A stretch of DNA of 64,000 nucleotides, from NCBI RefSeq assembly GCF_005377625.1, contig NZ_CP040098.1, positions 3,213,279-3,277,278 on the forward strand. Reading direction: 5' to 3'. Both the position numbers and the translations under genes were made by a program. The stretch's first letter is position 1; the number at the start of each line of letters is the position of its first letter. This document shows, piece after piece, positions 25,098 to 33,396 of the stretch. Origin of the DNA: Desulfoglaeba alkanexedens ALDC (GTDB lineage Bacteria; Desulfobacterota; Syntrophobacteria; Syntrophobacterales; DSM-9756). The notes beneath the pieces are model-generated. The model ran no database searches. It was not told where the DNA came from and worked only from the letters and a program-made list of their open reading frames with translations.

Positions 25098-26909
25098 TTA
25101 TGATTCAGATTCCCTCAGGTTGAATTCGAGCTTCCACCGCCGTTCGTCTTCTCGCGAGACGCACCAGATTTCCAGGGTTCCCACCTCGGTGAAGGCGCTT
25201 TCCAGCCAGACCGGGATGACGGTCCCGCCGGCGTCCTCGGACGATATCGGAAGGTGAGTTTCCATGCTCACCACTTCGTCGATTTCTCCGGACCAGTCTT
25301 CCACCACGTCCCCCGGCCGGTCTTCCTTTCGGGAACCGGAAGCGAGCAGCGGAAACACGGCGTCTTCCCCGACCACCAGGCCGAATTCCTTCTCGCGGAT
25401 CACCTCCCGCGTGCCCTCTTCCATGCCGAACGGCACGACGCACAACGCCTTGATGGGGGTCGGGACTCCGGGAACAGTCGGCATGGCGGATTCGATCCCT
25501 ATGTAGAAACTCCGCGGAGCCCCCGCGCGGATTCGAACGCCATGCCCGTGACGGGCCAGCCCGTAAGCGGCGGCGCCCCGGGCCACCGCAAGGTCCAGAT
25601 CGGGAGATTCCAGACGGCGGAGCGGTTCCCCGCCGCGCCACCGGGAAAGGAGGGTCACGACACGTTCCCGAACGATTTCGGGCTTCATCACACCCCCGTT
25701 GAAAAGCACGCCCGTCGGGCACGCCTCCCCGGGTTTTTCTCCGGAACCCTGCCGCGACAGAAACCGGGCCAGGTGCCGGGTCACCGCCGGGTCCGATTCG
25801 TAGGGCAACCCCATTTCGCGGACCCCGACCTTGGGCCGGCTTTGAGGAAAGTCGTCCGGGCCGCAAAGCGGGAAGAAACCTTCCAGAAGGATGCGGGTCG
25901 CTTCCTCACGGGTCAGTTCCGTTCGCAACGTGCCGCCGATCAACGACGAGCCTCGCCCCAGCACCACGATGGGTTCCGTCTCCCGGTTCGGGTCCGTGAG
26001 GAGCCGTTCCTTGGCGGTACGGCAGGCATGCCACAGCCCTCGGAACTGCCAGCCGTCCAGGCGAACGCCTCTTTCGCCCAACTTCGCCTGAAGGGCGTAG
26101 GCCAGGGTGAGGTCCATGTTGTCGCCGCCCAGAAGAATGTGATCGCCCACGGCCACGCGCCGGAGAACCATCTCCCCGTGTTCTTCTTCCACCCGGATCA
26201 GGCTGAAGTCCGTCGTGCCGCCGCCGAGGTCGCAAACCAGCACGCAATCGCCGACTGATACGTTTTTTCGCCAGCGGTCGCCCTGCGATTCGATCCAGGC
26301 ATAAAAAGCGGCCTGGGGTTCTTCCAACAGGGTCAGGCGTTCCAGCCCGGCGGCCTCGGCTGCTTTCACCGTGAGTTCCCGGGCCACCGCATCGAAGCTT
26401 GCGGGAACGGTCAGGAAGATTTCCTGAATTTCCAGGCGGGCCGAGTCGTCTTCCTTCGCATGAGTGTAGTTCCATGCATCGCGGAGGTGCCGCAGGTAGC
26501 AAGCGGTGGCTTCCAACGGAGACACGCGGCGCGCCTCGGCCGGACTGTCCCACGGGAGGATGGGTTTAAGGCGATCCACCCCGCTGTGGCACAACCACGA
26601 CTTGGCGGAAGAAACCAGGCGGTTTGGAATCTCCGCCCCCCGCTTCCGGGCGAAGTCACCGACGGCGTAGTCGATCCCTTTGTTCCAGGGCAGGGCAAGC
26701 CCGCCCTCTGGGACGTCGTGGGGCCCGGGGAGGAACAGGAAGGATGGAAGAAGCGGCTGAGAGGCGACTTCCCCCGGAGCCGTAAGCTGCGGGACGGGAA
26801 AAATGCGGATTTGCGGCTCATCCCACTGGTTTCGAGGAACAGGGGCATAAGCCAGGACGCAATGGGTGGTTCCCAAGTCGACTCCGACCACGTATTTCGG
26901 CTGAATCAC
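25098..26909 (-). CDS. divergent Hsp70 family protein
   Basis: Hsp70-type protein of 603 residues starting at GTG 26909, chosen because TTAGGAG lies five bases upstream and the next residues MIQPKYVVGVDLGTTHC fit the family N-terminus. The nucleotide motifs are intact: DLGTTHCVLAYA, LVCDLGGGTTDFSLIRV and FNGGVMKPEIVRERV. The region after the ATPase domain is only about 130 residues. No substrate-binding lid is recognisable, so it is not a DnaK orthologue. It is clearly paralogous to the adjacent 976-residue protein: both share LVSSAKSWLCH and near-identical spacing. DUF2760 lies upstream. Confidence 0.88.
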   Translation of the reverse strand: MIQPKYVVGVDLGTTHCVLAYAPVPRNQWDEPQIRIFPVPQLTAPGEVASQPLLPSFLFLPGPHDVPEGGLALPWNKGIDYAVGDFARKRGAEIPNRLVSSAKSWLCHSGVDRLKPILPWDSPAEARRVSPLEATACYLRHLRDAWNYTHAKEDDSARLEIQEIFLTVPASFDAVARELTVKAAEAAGLERLTLLEEPQAAFYAWIESQGDRWRKNVSVGDCVLVCDLGGGTTDFSLIRVEEEHGEMVLRRVAVGDHILLGGDNMDLTLAYALQAKLGERGVRLDGWQFRGLWHACRTAKERLLTDPNRETEPIVVLGRGSSLIGGTLRTELTREEATRILLEGFFPLCGPDDFPQSRPKVGVREMGLPYESDPAVTRHLARFLSRQGSGEKPGEACPTGVLFNGGVMKPEIVRERVVTLLSRWRGGEPLRRLESPDLDLAVARGAAAYGLARHGHGVRIRAGAPRSFYIGIESAMPTVPGVPTPIKALCVVPFGMEEGTREVIREKEFGLVVGEDAVFPLLASGSRKEDRPGDVVEDWSGEIDEVVSMETHLPISSEDAGGTVIPVWLESAFTEVGTLEIWCVSREDERRWKLEFNLRESES

Positions 26910-27020
26910 AATGACTCCTAACTTGACCACCGGAGCGCGCCGGGCCGCCCGGAAGCGTTCCCGCCGTCGGCCCATCGCCGCAGCCCCGGAGCGTTCTCCT
27001 TGCGGCTCATACGCGATCCG

Positions 27021-27818
27021 TCAATCGGTCGCCCCAACCTCCACCTCGGCCGGCGCGACGATTCTTTCCTTCTCCACGTGCGCTGTGATCTGGGGCAGCC
27101 GGAGCCGCCTCACCCGCCAGCCCCGGTGCCGGAGAATCCCCTGAAACGGAGGATCCCCCGTCACATTGCCGGTCAGGCGAACAGCCGCCGCATCGAAACC
27201 CTGAGACACGGTCACCGAGGCCCCTTCTTCATCCTTGAAAATGGGCTCCAGTTCCACGGTTTCCCCCAGGGCCGACCGGCACCCTTCGTGGATGCTTCGC
27301 ACGGCGGCGCCGATCTGCGCATCTTCGTAAAGGGAAAGATCTTCGTTCAGGAAATCGATCAGACGCCCCTCACGCTGAAAGACGGACAACATCAGAACGG
27401 CTCCTACGGACTTTGGATCCACATCCGCGGGAAGGGAATCCGCGGCCTTCATTTCCGCAGGTTCCGATTTCTTCAGGGATTTTTCCGGCGCCACGGCGGA
27501 TTCGAGCCCTTTGCCCGCCTGGCGCCGCGCAATCCCCTGGGCGACGATCCAGAGGAGGAACGTGGCTGCACCGCCCACACCGAAAACAGCCGGCGCCAGG
27601 TAACGTTCCAGCAGGGTGGTGTACGCCTTCAGATTCTCGAGCCCGCTTCGCACCTGTTGGGGAAGTTCAGGACCTTCAGCGGAGATCAGCGGTTCCACCC
27701 ACGCGTTGACTGTGGTGAGCACTTCCCGGCCGGCCAGGAAGAAGGCGGCCAGAAGCGCGCCGTTGAAAACCAGGCAGACCAGCACCAATTGAAATGAGAT
27801 CCTCCCCTTGTTTGTCAT
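27021..27818 (-). CDS. DUF2760 membrane protein
   Basis: Protein of 265 residues with two predicted transmembrane helices (about residues 8-28 and 75-97) and a soluble C-terminal domain. That domain has the DUF2760-like core LMLSVFQREGRLIDFLNEDL, followed by YEDAQIGAAVRSIHEGCRSAL. ATG 27818 is preferred because GAGGAG is eight bases upstream; a GTG at 27827 and ATG 27824 are also in frame. It is the first gene of the module with two Hsp70-like genes, 111 bases upstream of the first. It could be a membrane docking site or client adaptor for these chaperones; that role is inference from context. Confidence 0.85.
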   Translation of the reverse strand: MTNKGRISFQLVLVCLVFNGALLAAFFLAGREVLTTVNAWVEPLISAEGPELPQQVRSGLENLKAYTTLLERYLAPAVFGVGGAATFLLWIVAQGIARRQAGKGLESAVAPEKSLKKSEPAEMKAADSLPADVDPKSVGAVLMLSVFQREGRLIDFLNEDLSLYEDAQIGAAVRSIHEGCRSALGETVELEPIFKDEEGASVTVSQGFDAAAVRLTGNVTGDPPFQGILRHRGWRVRRLRLPQITAHVEKERIVAPAEVEVGATD

Positions 27819-28037
27819 TCCCATCACTCCTCAAGCTTCGGTTCATACGCAGAAATCCGTCCGAAAGATCAAGGCCGTAAAGTAATCCAATCTCCCCCGT
27901 CGAACAAGGGACGAGTCTCGACGGGAGCGAGTCAAAGGTCCGGCGCGGCGGCCGCCGCCCGCGTGCTCGCAACCCCCGCGGAACGGCCCGGTCCGCCGGC
28001 GAGGGAGGGGACGGATGCGGGAGGAACTGCCGGGGGG

Positions 28038-29333
28038 TCAGAAAAGAGCCTGCAGCAGGAAAAAATAGGCACACCCGGACGCGAGGAGAATTCCGCAGGG
28101 AGCCACCAGGTGACGGTAAACGTAGCCCAGGGCGGTTTCAAAATACTCGTTGGACAGAAGGAGGCACAGGTGCAGAGGCGAAAGGAGCACCCCGACAAAC
28201 CCGCTGACCAGCCCCAGCATCATGTAGGCCAGCATGTGCTGGCTTTCGCCGAAGGACTGAATGAGCGAAATCAGGATGGGAAAGGTGGTTCCCACGAACC
28301 CGATTGTGATTCCAACCACGCTTCCCACCAGGAACGGCAGAATGACCGTGACGGGCATGAGCGGGATGCCGACCAGGAGCAATTCGTCGCTGATCGCGCC
28401 CACCGCTTCGCTGTCTTCGAGCACGCCCTTGAAAATCATGATGGAGGCCACCATGTAAAACATTTGAAGCAACTGCCTGCGCTTTAGAACGTCCCAGCAC
28501 TGGGAATGCGACAGGCCGTTGGCGCGCCACACCCAGAGGATCCCCGCGACGAGAGCTGCGATGAGGCCCAATTCCTTGTCCACACCGGTGCCGCCGCTTC
28601 CGAGAACCAGGGAAACGGCCGAACCCATCCCCAGTCCTCCGCCGATCACGATGAGGATGGGGGCCAGTTCCTTGAGAAACGGTTTAAGAGACGGCGCTGG
28701 TTCACGAGCATCCGCTTCCGGGGCCGTAGCCCCGTTGTTCAGGGTTCTGAGGGGCAGATAGCCGCTGAACAAGGCCACCAGCGTCAAGGGAAAGAGAAAC
28801 GCTACGAACAGCCAGAGGTGCAGGTCCGCCAGCGCCGTGGTGAGGAGCACTCCGGGGTAAAGGGGCCACCAGTATTCCCAGATGTGGCGGAACCAGTAGT
28901 TGATGTAACTCAGCTGATCGCCGCTGAGGCGCAGGCGCTTCCCCAGGGTCTTCACCATGGGCGCGGAAAAGATGGCTCCGCCCGGCATGGGAAGAAGCCC
29001 GATGAGGGCAGGAAAGACCACCAGGTTGATCCTGGGGCGGTGGATCAACCCTTGAAAACGCGCCAGCAGGCGCTCCATCTGCCCGGCCGCTTCCAGGCTG
29101 TGGCTGAGCACCAAGATGAGACACACCACGCCGCTTAGAGACATCGTTTTGGCTTCGACCAGGGAAGACAGAGTGGAGAGGGCGATCCCCTTGGGGTTCA
29201 TGCCGAACAGGAGCCCCAGCAGAACCGCTCCCGAAATGAAAGCGTTTCCAAGGGAAAACCGCCGGCGGATAGCGATGAGGATCACCACGAAAACCACGAG
29301 GACACGGATGATGGCGGGTACGCTTTCAAGCAC
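28038..29333 (-). CDS. DUF401 family membrane protein
   Basis: Polytopic inner-membrane protein of 431 residues with about ten hydrophobic segments, matching the DUF401 family of putative transporters. Recognisable parts are GLLPMPGGAIFSAPMV near residue 115, WFRHIWEYWWPLYPGVLL near 150, and a C-terminal GFVGVLLSPLHLCLLLSNEY. The architecture resembles CitM/DcuC-like anion transporters, but no substrate can be assigned. GTG 29333 has AGGAG upstream. It lies 62 bases downstream of lpxK on the same strand. Confidence 0.85.
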   Translation of the reverse strand: MLESVPAIIRVLVVFVVILIAIRRRFSLGNAFISGAVLLGLLFGMNPKGIALSTLSSLVEAKTMSLSGVVCLILVLSHSLEAAGQMERLLARFQGLIHRPRINLVVFPALIGLLPMPGGAIFSAPMVKTLGKRLRLSGDQLSYINYWFRHIWEYWWPLYPGVLLTTALADLHLWLFVAFLFPLTLVALFSGYLPLRTLNNGATAPEADAREPAPSLKPFLKELAPILIVIGGGLGMGSAVSLVLGSGGTGVDKELGLIAALVAGILWVWRANGLSHSQCWDVLKRRQLLQMFYMVASIMIFKGVLEDSEAVGAISDELLLVGIPLMPVTVILPFLVGSVVGITIGFVGTTFPILISLIQSFGESQHMLAYMMLGLVSGFVGVLLSPLHLCLLLSNEYFETALGYVYRHLVAPCGILLASGCAYFFLLQALF

Positions 29334-29395
29334 CGGGCCGGCTCCTGGGCGAGAGGGCGATTCCTCCCTTCAACGGGAACGGTCGAGATTTCGGG

Positions 29396-30523
29396 TCACC
29401 TGAAACAAAGCGGACGACCAGGCCGCGACGCCCGAAACTTCGCCGCCATGAATGCCATAAAGCGGTTCTCATCCGGTCCCAGGTCCGTTTCCAGTTCCAC
29501 CGAGATCAAGGCGGGCATCAGAGCCGGGGGGGCTCGGACCAGGTCCTTTTCGGTGGTTATCAGGTACGATGCACCGGATTTGCGCGCCAGAGAGAAGATC
29601 CGCCCCCAATCCCGCGGCCGAAACCGGTGATGGTCCGGAAACACCAGGGTGGCGCAAACCCATATCCCCAGGGATTTCAGTGTATTAAAGAACCGTTCCG
29701 GCCGGGCGATGCCGCAGAAGGCGAGCACCCTTTTCCCCTCCAGGGCGTTCGGCGGGAACCGTGTGCCCATGAAACCCTGGCGAAAGGCACGGACTCGGCG
29801 CCGAAAGCGGAAAATCGGGGCCATCGGAAAGGCAACCGGATCCGCGGGAAAACCGCCGTCATCGTTTCCCGACACCTCACCGCCGCTTCCATCGTCCGAA
29901 AGGACGAAAGCGTCGGCCCGGCCCAGATGCTCGACGGGTTCGCGCAGCGGCCCGACGGGAAGCAGCCGGCCGTTTCCGAAGGGGTTTTTTCCATCGAGAA
30001 GCACCAGGTCCACGTCGCGTTCCAGGCTCAGGTGCTGGAACCCGTCGTCCAGGATGATGACTTCCGCTCCGTCACAACGGATGGCCGCTTCCCCGGTTTT
30101 CCACCGGGCGCTCCCGACCCAAACGGAAACTCCGGGAAGCGCGGCGGCGAGAAGAACCGGTTCATCACCGTAGCGATCGGCGAAGCCCGAGCCTTCCAAC
30201 GACGGCGCAACCCTTGCGACCGCCGACGCCGAACGGCCGTAGCCGCGGCTCAATACGGCGGTCCTGCAGCCGCCGGCACTGAGTCTGCGGGCCAGCCACA
30301 GGCAAAACGGCGTTTTCCCCGTGCCGCCGACCGTTATGTTTCCCACGCTGATCACAAAGGCGTTCAGCCGGTGGCGGGACGCTCTGAGGTGCGCCTGGTG
30401 GCGGCGAAGCATCTCCAGGTAACCGCGCTCCGTCAGGCGAAGGCACGCCTCCGCCGGCTCGGCAAGCCGCCCGTCCTTTCTATACCAGCGCTTCTCGAAC
30501 CATCCGCCAACGATCTTTTTCAT
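29396..30523 (-). CDS. lpxK: tetraacyldisaccharide 4'-kinase
   Basis: Lipid A biosynthetic kinase phosphorylating the 4' position of the tetraacyl disaccharide at the inner membrane. The Walker A motif GNITVGGTGKTP is near residue 58, and DDGFQHLSLERDVDLVLLD with LLPVGPLREP follows. FCGIARPERFF and ITTEKDLVR are also diagnostic. ATG 30523 gives 375 residues, slightly longer than the usual 330. The open frame continues upstream for 140 codons without homology, so it is not used. Its presence implies lipopolysaccharide. Confidence 0.94.
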   Translation of the reverse strand: MKKIVGGWFEKRWYRKDGRLAEPAEACLRLTERGYLEMLRRHQAHLRASRHRLNAFVISVGNITVGGTGKTPFCLWLARRLSAGGCRTAVLSRGYGRSASAVARVAPSLEGSGFADRYGDEPVLLAAALPGVSVWVGSARWKTGEAAIRCDGAEVIILDDGFQHLSLERDVDLVLLDGKNPFGNGRLLPVGPLREPVEHLGRADAFVLSDDGSGGEVSGNDDGGFPADPVAFPMAPIFRFRRRVRAFRQGFMGTRFPPNALEGKRVLAFCGIARPERFFNTLKSLGIWVCATLVFPDHHRFRPRDWGRIFSLARKSGASYLITTEKDLVRAPPALMPALISVELETDLGPDENRFMAFMAAKFRASRPGRPLCFR

Positions 30524-30604
30524 GGCCGCCTTTCTTAACACAAAACGTCCGAGTCCGCCACCGATGAACAAATTTTCGCAAGCTATAAAAAAAACATTGC
30601 AATC

Positions 30605-30734
30605 TTTCGCGACAAGGCATAGGGTCAAGTGAATTATGTAACAGTACAGCGGCACGATAATATGGCAGGGCGCGTGTTTGCACAAATAAGCACAGGGGCG
30701 TTTTTCGGACTGAGCCGAAGAACGCCTTTTTTTT
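30605..30734 (+). ncRNA. candidate small RNA with its own promoter and terminator
   Basis: A -35-like TTGCAA begins near 30597 and a -10-like TAGGGT follows 17 bases later, so the transcript would start near 30629. It would end at the strong terminator at 30697-30734, giving about 105 nucleotides. No open frame of note lies within it, and no known RNA family was recognised. The promoter assignment is weak; the terminator is strong. Confidence 0.35.
30697..30734 (+). terminator. intrinsic terminator
   Basis: GGCGTTTTTCGG pairs with CCGAAGAACGCC around a 6-base loop, followed by eight T residues. No plus-strand gene ends nearby, which suggests a non-coding transcript. Confidence 0.85.
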
Positions 30735-30914
30735 GCCATCGGTGAATGTGCTGCCCGTTGCGCCGCGGGGCGTTTTTTGAACGTGCGTTCATGGCCGAGC
30801 CGCCGAATGCCTCGGGAAGTGTCCGCCGTCTCCACGGGACGGGGGAAGGGCCCGCAGGCCGGATCGGGCGACGCGGTGGACGCGGTGCAATCCATGGAAA
30901 GGAGGAAAGAGGGT

Positions 30915-31115
30915 ATGGCGGAAGGCCGAGTGAAATGGTTCAATGACAAGAAGGGCTACGGTTTCATCGAAACGGAAAACGGGGATGACGTGTTCGTCCA
31001 TTACAGCGCCATCGAAGGAAGCGGATTCCGTTCCCTGACCGAAGGCGAAAAGGTGAGCTTCGAAGTGGAACAGACGTCCAAGGGGCCTCAGGCCGTCAAC
31101 GTGAAACGCTTCTGA
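30915..31115 (+). CDS. cold-shock domain protein
   Basis: CspA-type single-strand nucleic-acid chaperone of 66 residues. RNP1 is KGYGFIE (about residues 12-18) and RNP2 is DVFVHYS (about 27-33), with [15 protein letters not shown] at the C-terminus. ATG 30915 follows AAAGGAGG, a very strong ribosome site. The longer in-frame extension upstream has no family support. It may have a long leader, as cold-shock mRNAs often do. Confidence 0.95.
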   Translation: MAEGRVKWFNDKKGYGFIETENGDDVFVHYSAIEGSGFRSLTEGEKVSFEVEQTSKGPQAVNVKRF

Positions 31116-31420
31116 ATTTTCCCGCTGGAGACCATTGCTCTTCTGTTCATCCCGCTTCATTCCCTGTCCTTCCCTGTAGGAACCGGGGATCCGCATCATT
31201 GTGGGAGGCCCGCCCTCGGGCCGATGGGGCGGGGCATTGGGCTGTGTGCATCAAGCTAAGCGCATGACGCCTCAATCAGGCGGTCAACAACCTCGGAGCG
31301 CGGGCGTCCCGCCCGCAACTCTTAGTACAGGTCGACTTAATAAAGTGCCCGCTATGCAGCAGTCTTCAGTGGGTGAACATAAGCCATGATCTTTGCTACA
31401 GAGAAGGAATGAGCGTTTCC

Positions 31421-31882
31421 CCTCGTTCCCAAGCTCCGGCTTGGGAACGGCCTCATGGGAATCGAAGCTGGAGCTTCTGCACAGTTGTGTTCCCAAGCTG
31501 AAGCTTGGGAACAAAGTGGAAATTCTATTTCCCCTCCCCTTGTGGGAGGGGATTAAGGGGAGGGGGGAGAGGGGGACTTTTTGATCTTCGTTAACTTTTG
31601 CCCTCGTTCGCAAGCTCTGACTTGGGAACGGCCTCATGGGAATCGAAGCTGGAGCTTCTGCACAGTTGTGTTCCCAAGCTGAAGCTTGGGAACAAAGTGG
31701 AAATTCTATTTCCCCTCCCCTTGTGGGAGGGGATTAAGGGGAGGGGGGAGAGGGGGACTTTTTGATCTTCGTTAACTTTTGCCCTCGTTCCCAAGCTCCG
31801 GCTTGGGAACGGCCTCATGGGAATCGAAGCTGGAGCTTCTGCACAGTTGTGTTCCCAAGCTGAAGCTTGGGGACAAAGTGGA
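31421..31882 (-). repeat. 181-base tandem repeat, about 2.5 copies
   Basis: Units begin at 31421, 31602 and 31783, each with a CCTCGTTC start, so the period is exactly 181 bases. The first two units are nearly identical and the third stops after about 100 bases. Each unit holds a GTTCCCAAGCT palindrome, a GAAGCTGGAGCTTC palindrome, a second CCCAAGCTGAAGCTTGGG palindrome and the CCCCTCCC...GGGAGGGG inverted repeat. The same parts in reverse order and strand occur at 10.5 and 46.2 kb. Confidence 0.88.
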
Positions 31883-31999
31883 AAGCGCCCGCGCTCCCAA
31901 GTCCACTGCAGGAGAGACGCCTGTGCTCCCAGGGCCGAACTCTTCGTGGCCGCTACCTTAGCTCGATGCATATGGGGCATTAACGAACCTCATCAGGGT

Positions 32000-32035
32000 C
32001 CGACTTCCATGAGCTTGTTTTTGGACAAGCCCTAA
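32000..32035 (+). repeat. dispersed repeat R3, copy 3
   Basis: CCGACTTCCATGAGCTTG followed by TTTTTGGACAAGCCCTAA. It is preceded by the same AACCTCATCA segment as copy 2. Confidence 0.75.
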
Positions 32036-32132
32036 TGTATTTCAGGGCTTCACCCCCGCAAATGATCGATGCCAGATCCAACGGTCTCGGAGTCGAGGAG
32101 GTTATCGATGTGTTCGTGAAAGGAGGGCGCCG

Positions 32133-32606
32133 ATGTTTTCCTTTGCAGAAGTGCTGGATATGGCCATTCGGCTGGAGAAAAACGGGGAGCGCTATTACCG
32201 CAACGCCGTGGAGCAGCTTCAGAATCCCGAGCTGTGCCATGTGCTGCTCCGGCTCGCGGAAGACGAGGTGGAGCATCGCGACTGGTTCATGGAACTGAAG
32301 CAGGCCCATTTCGAGGCCACGGGCCCTCCCGATCCCTTGGAAATCGAGGCAGGAGAGTTGCTCCAAGGTATCGTGGGCAGCCAGACCTTTTCCCTTGACG
32401 AAGTGGACCCGAGGGAATTCGATACCCCCGAAGGGATCCTTTTGGCGGCCGTGGGATTCGAAAAAGACACCATCCTCTTCTACGAGTTTCTTCAAAGCTT
32501 CGTCACCGACCCCGAAACTCTTGAGAACTTGAGAATGATCATCGAAGAAGAAAACGAGCACGTGAAGATCCTGGAGGAGCAGCTGCAGGAATACGTGGCG
32601 CCGTGA
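32133..32606 (+). CDS. ferritin-like (rubrerythrin-type) diiron protein
   Basis: Protein of 157 residues built as a four-helix bundle. Metal-ligand candidates are Glu near residue 15 (IRLEKNGERYY), EDEVEH near 48-53, Glu in GFEKDTILFYEF near 112, and EEENEH near 138-143. The two ExxH-type motifs spaced as in rubrerythrin point to a diiron site. There is no C-terminal rubredoxin domain. Such proteins reduce peroxide or store iron in anaerobes. AGGAGG precedes ATG 32133. The gene stands between a repeat region and fmdB. Confidence 0.85.
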   Translation: MFSFAEVLDMAIRLEKNGERYYRNAVEQLQNPELCHVLLRLAEDEVEHRDWFMELKQAHFEATGPPDPLEIEAGELLQGIVGSQTFSLDEVDPREFDTPEGILLAAVGFEKDTILFYEFLQSFVTDPETLENLRMIIEEENEHVKILEEQLQEYVAP

Positions 32607-32657
32607 TTAGGCCGCGGAAGCAGGGGAGGGCGGCGGTCCGTAAGAGCGATAAAAATC

Positions 32658-32685
32658 TTGACAGAAGCGACACCCACCTTATAGT
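32658..32685 (+). promoter_or_regulatory. sigma-70-type promoter of fmdB-like gene
   Basis: TTGACA (32658-32663) and TATAGT (32680-32685) with a 16-base spacer. The transcript would start about 55 bases before the FmdB start. Confidence 0.7.
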
Positions 32686-32744
32686 TTTGGTGGATCCCAG
32701 CTCGTCCCCCCAAAGAATCGTGCCGCGCCAAGGAGGATTACGCT

Positions 32745-33017
32745 ATGCCTATTTACGAGTACGAATGCTCAAAGTGTGGAAAGGTTACCGAAGCGATGCA
32801 GCGTTTTTCGGACCCGCCTCTCACCGAATGCAGCCATTGCGGAGGCCCGCTTCGAAGGATGATTTCCATGAGCACTTTCCACCTGAAAGGTTCCGGTTGG
32901 TACGTGACGGATTATTCCGGGAAGAACCAGAGTGTTTGCTCGGCCGGTGGGGAGCAGCAGAAGGGCTCCGAGAAAAAGACCGAGGCATCTTCTTCCGAAT
33001 CCAAAGAATCCAAGTAG
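32745..33017 (+). CDS. FmdB family zinc-ribbon protein
   Basis: Protein of 90 residues whose N-terminus MPIYEYECSKCGK, followed by LTECSHCGGPLRRM, is the FmdB/CxxC_CxxC_SSSS zinc ribbon: two CxxC pairs about 20 residues apart. The FHLKGSGWYVTDY stretch is also typical, and the Lys/Glu/Ser tail is variable. Members are proposed regulators, but the role is unproven. AAGGAGG precedes ATG 32745, a promoter lies at 32658 and a terminator at 33073, so it is a single-gene unit. Confidence 0.9.
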   Translation: MPIYEYECSKCGKVTEAMQRFSDPPLTECSHCGGPLRRMISMSTFHLKGSGWYVTDYSGKNQSVCSAGGEQQKGSEKKTEASSSESKESK

Positions 33018-33072
33018 GCGATTCGCGTAGCATACGCACTTGATGGAACGCCTGGGTTTCGGATACGGAAAG

Positions 33073-33096
33073 GGCGGGAAGGTTTCCCGCCGTTTT
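33073..33096 (+). terminator. intrinsic terminator after fmdB-like gene
   Basis: Stem GGCGGGAA / TTCCCGCC with a 3-base loop, followed by GTTTT. It lies 55 bases after the FmdB stop. Confidence 0.7.
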
Positions 33097-33120
33097 CGTA
33101 GCGAGCGAGGGAACCGCCGC

Positions 33121-33396
33121 TCAGTCGGGCCGCTTCCCCGAATCTTCCGGCCGTATCCGCGGCAGGATTTCGTTCAGAAAGAAGTCTCGGGCGTCCTGGG
33201 GAGAAAGGCCCCGGAACACCCGCTCTCCCACCCGCACCGTAGTACTCAGAAAGCACGGGTCGGAACAGTGCATGCCGGTCAAGGCCACGTTCCCCTCGAG
33301 GCCGTGTTGCCGGATTTCCTGTTCGAAGACCGAAACGATTTCGGCCGACCCCTTTTCATGACAGCTTTGGCCTACGCAGATCGATACCGTCAGCAT
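33121..33396 (-). CDS. small thioredoxin-fold 2Fe-2S ferredoxin
   Basis: Protein of 91 residues resembling the NuoE C-terminal/thioredoxin-like ferredoxin domain. The four likely cluster cysteines are in CVGQSC near residue 7 and in MHCSDPC near residue 44. GGAGGTGGAAGG precedes ATG 33396, which overlaps the end of the formate dehydrogenase gene by seven bases, so translation is coupled. In the operon it is the likely third subunit, carrying electrons between the FdhA cluster chain and the flavoprotein. Confidence 0.82.
   Translation of the reverse strand: MLTVSICVGQSCHEKGSAEIVSVFEQEIRQHGLEGNVALTGMHCSDPCFLSTTVRVGERVFRGLSPQDARDFFLNEILPRIRPEDSGKRPD

Larger units (their letters stand above)
30524..30914. 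other. intergenic region between lpxK and cold-shock gene
   Basis: About 390 bases between divergent genes. It is AT-richer than its surroundings around 30580-30660. It holds a candidate promoter and a clear intrinsic terminator on the plus strand (see 30605-30734). The rest, up to the cold-shock start, shows no recognisable feature and may be the cold-shock mRNA leader. Confidence 0.6.
31116..32132. other. repeat-dominated intergenic region
   Basis: About 1 kb without a supportable gene. The first 300 bases contain unrelated sequence with a small GC hairpin near 31205-31235. A 181-base tandem repeat occupies 31421-31882 and an R3 copy lies at 32000-32035. Small open frames are repeat-derived. 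The ferritin-like gene's ribosome site begins near 32118. Confidence 0.75.

Noticed and set aside
30524-30949. N-terminal extension of lpxK
   Set aside because: The frame is open, but the translation has no homology, and MKKIVGGW at 30523 has the ribosome site.
31421-31882. CRISPR-like repetition
   Set aside because: The period is 181 bases with no short direct repeats or unique spacers, and no cas genes are nearby.
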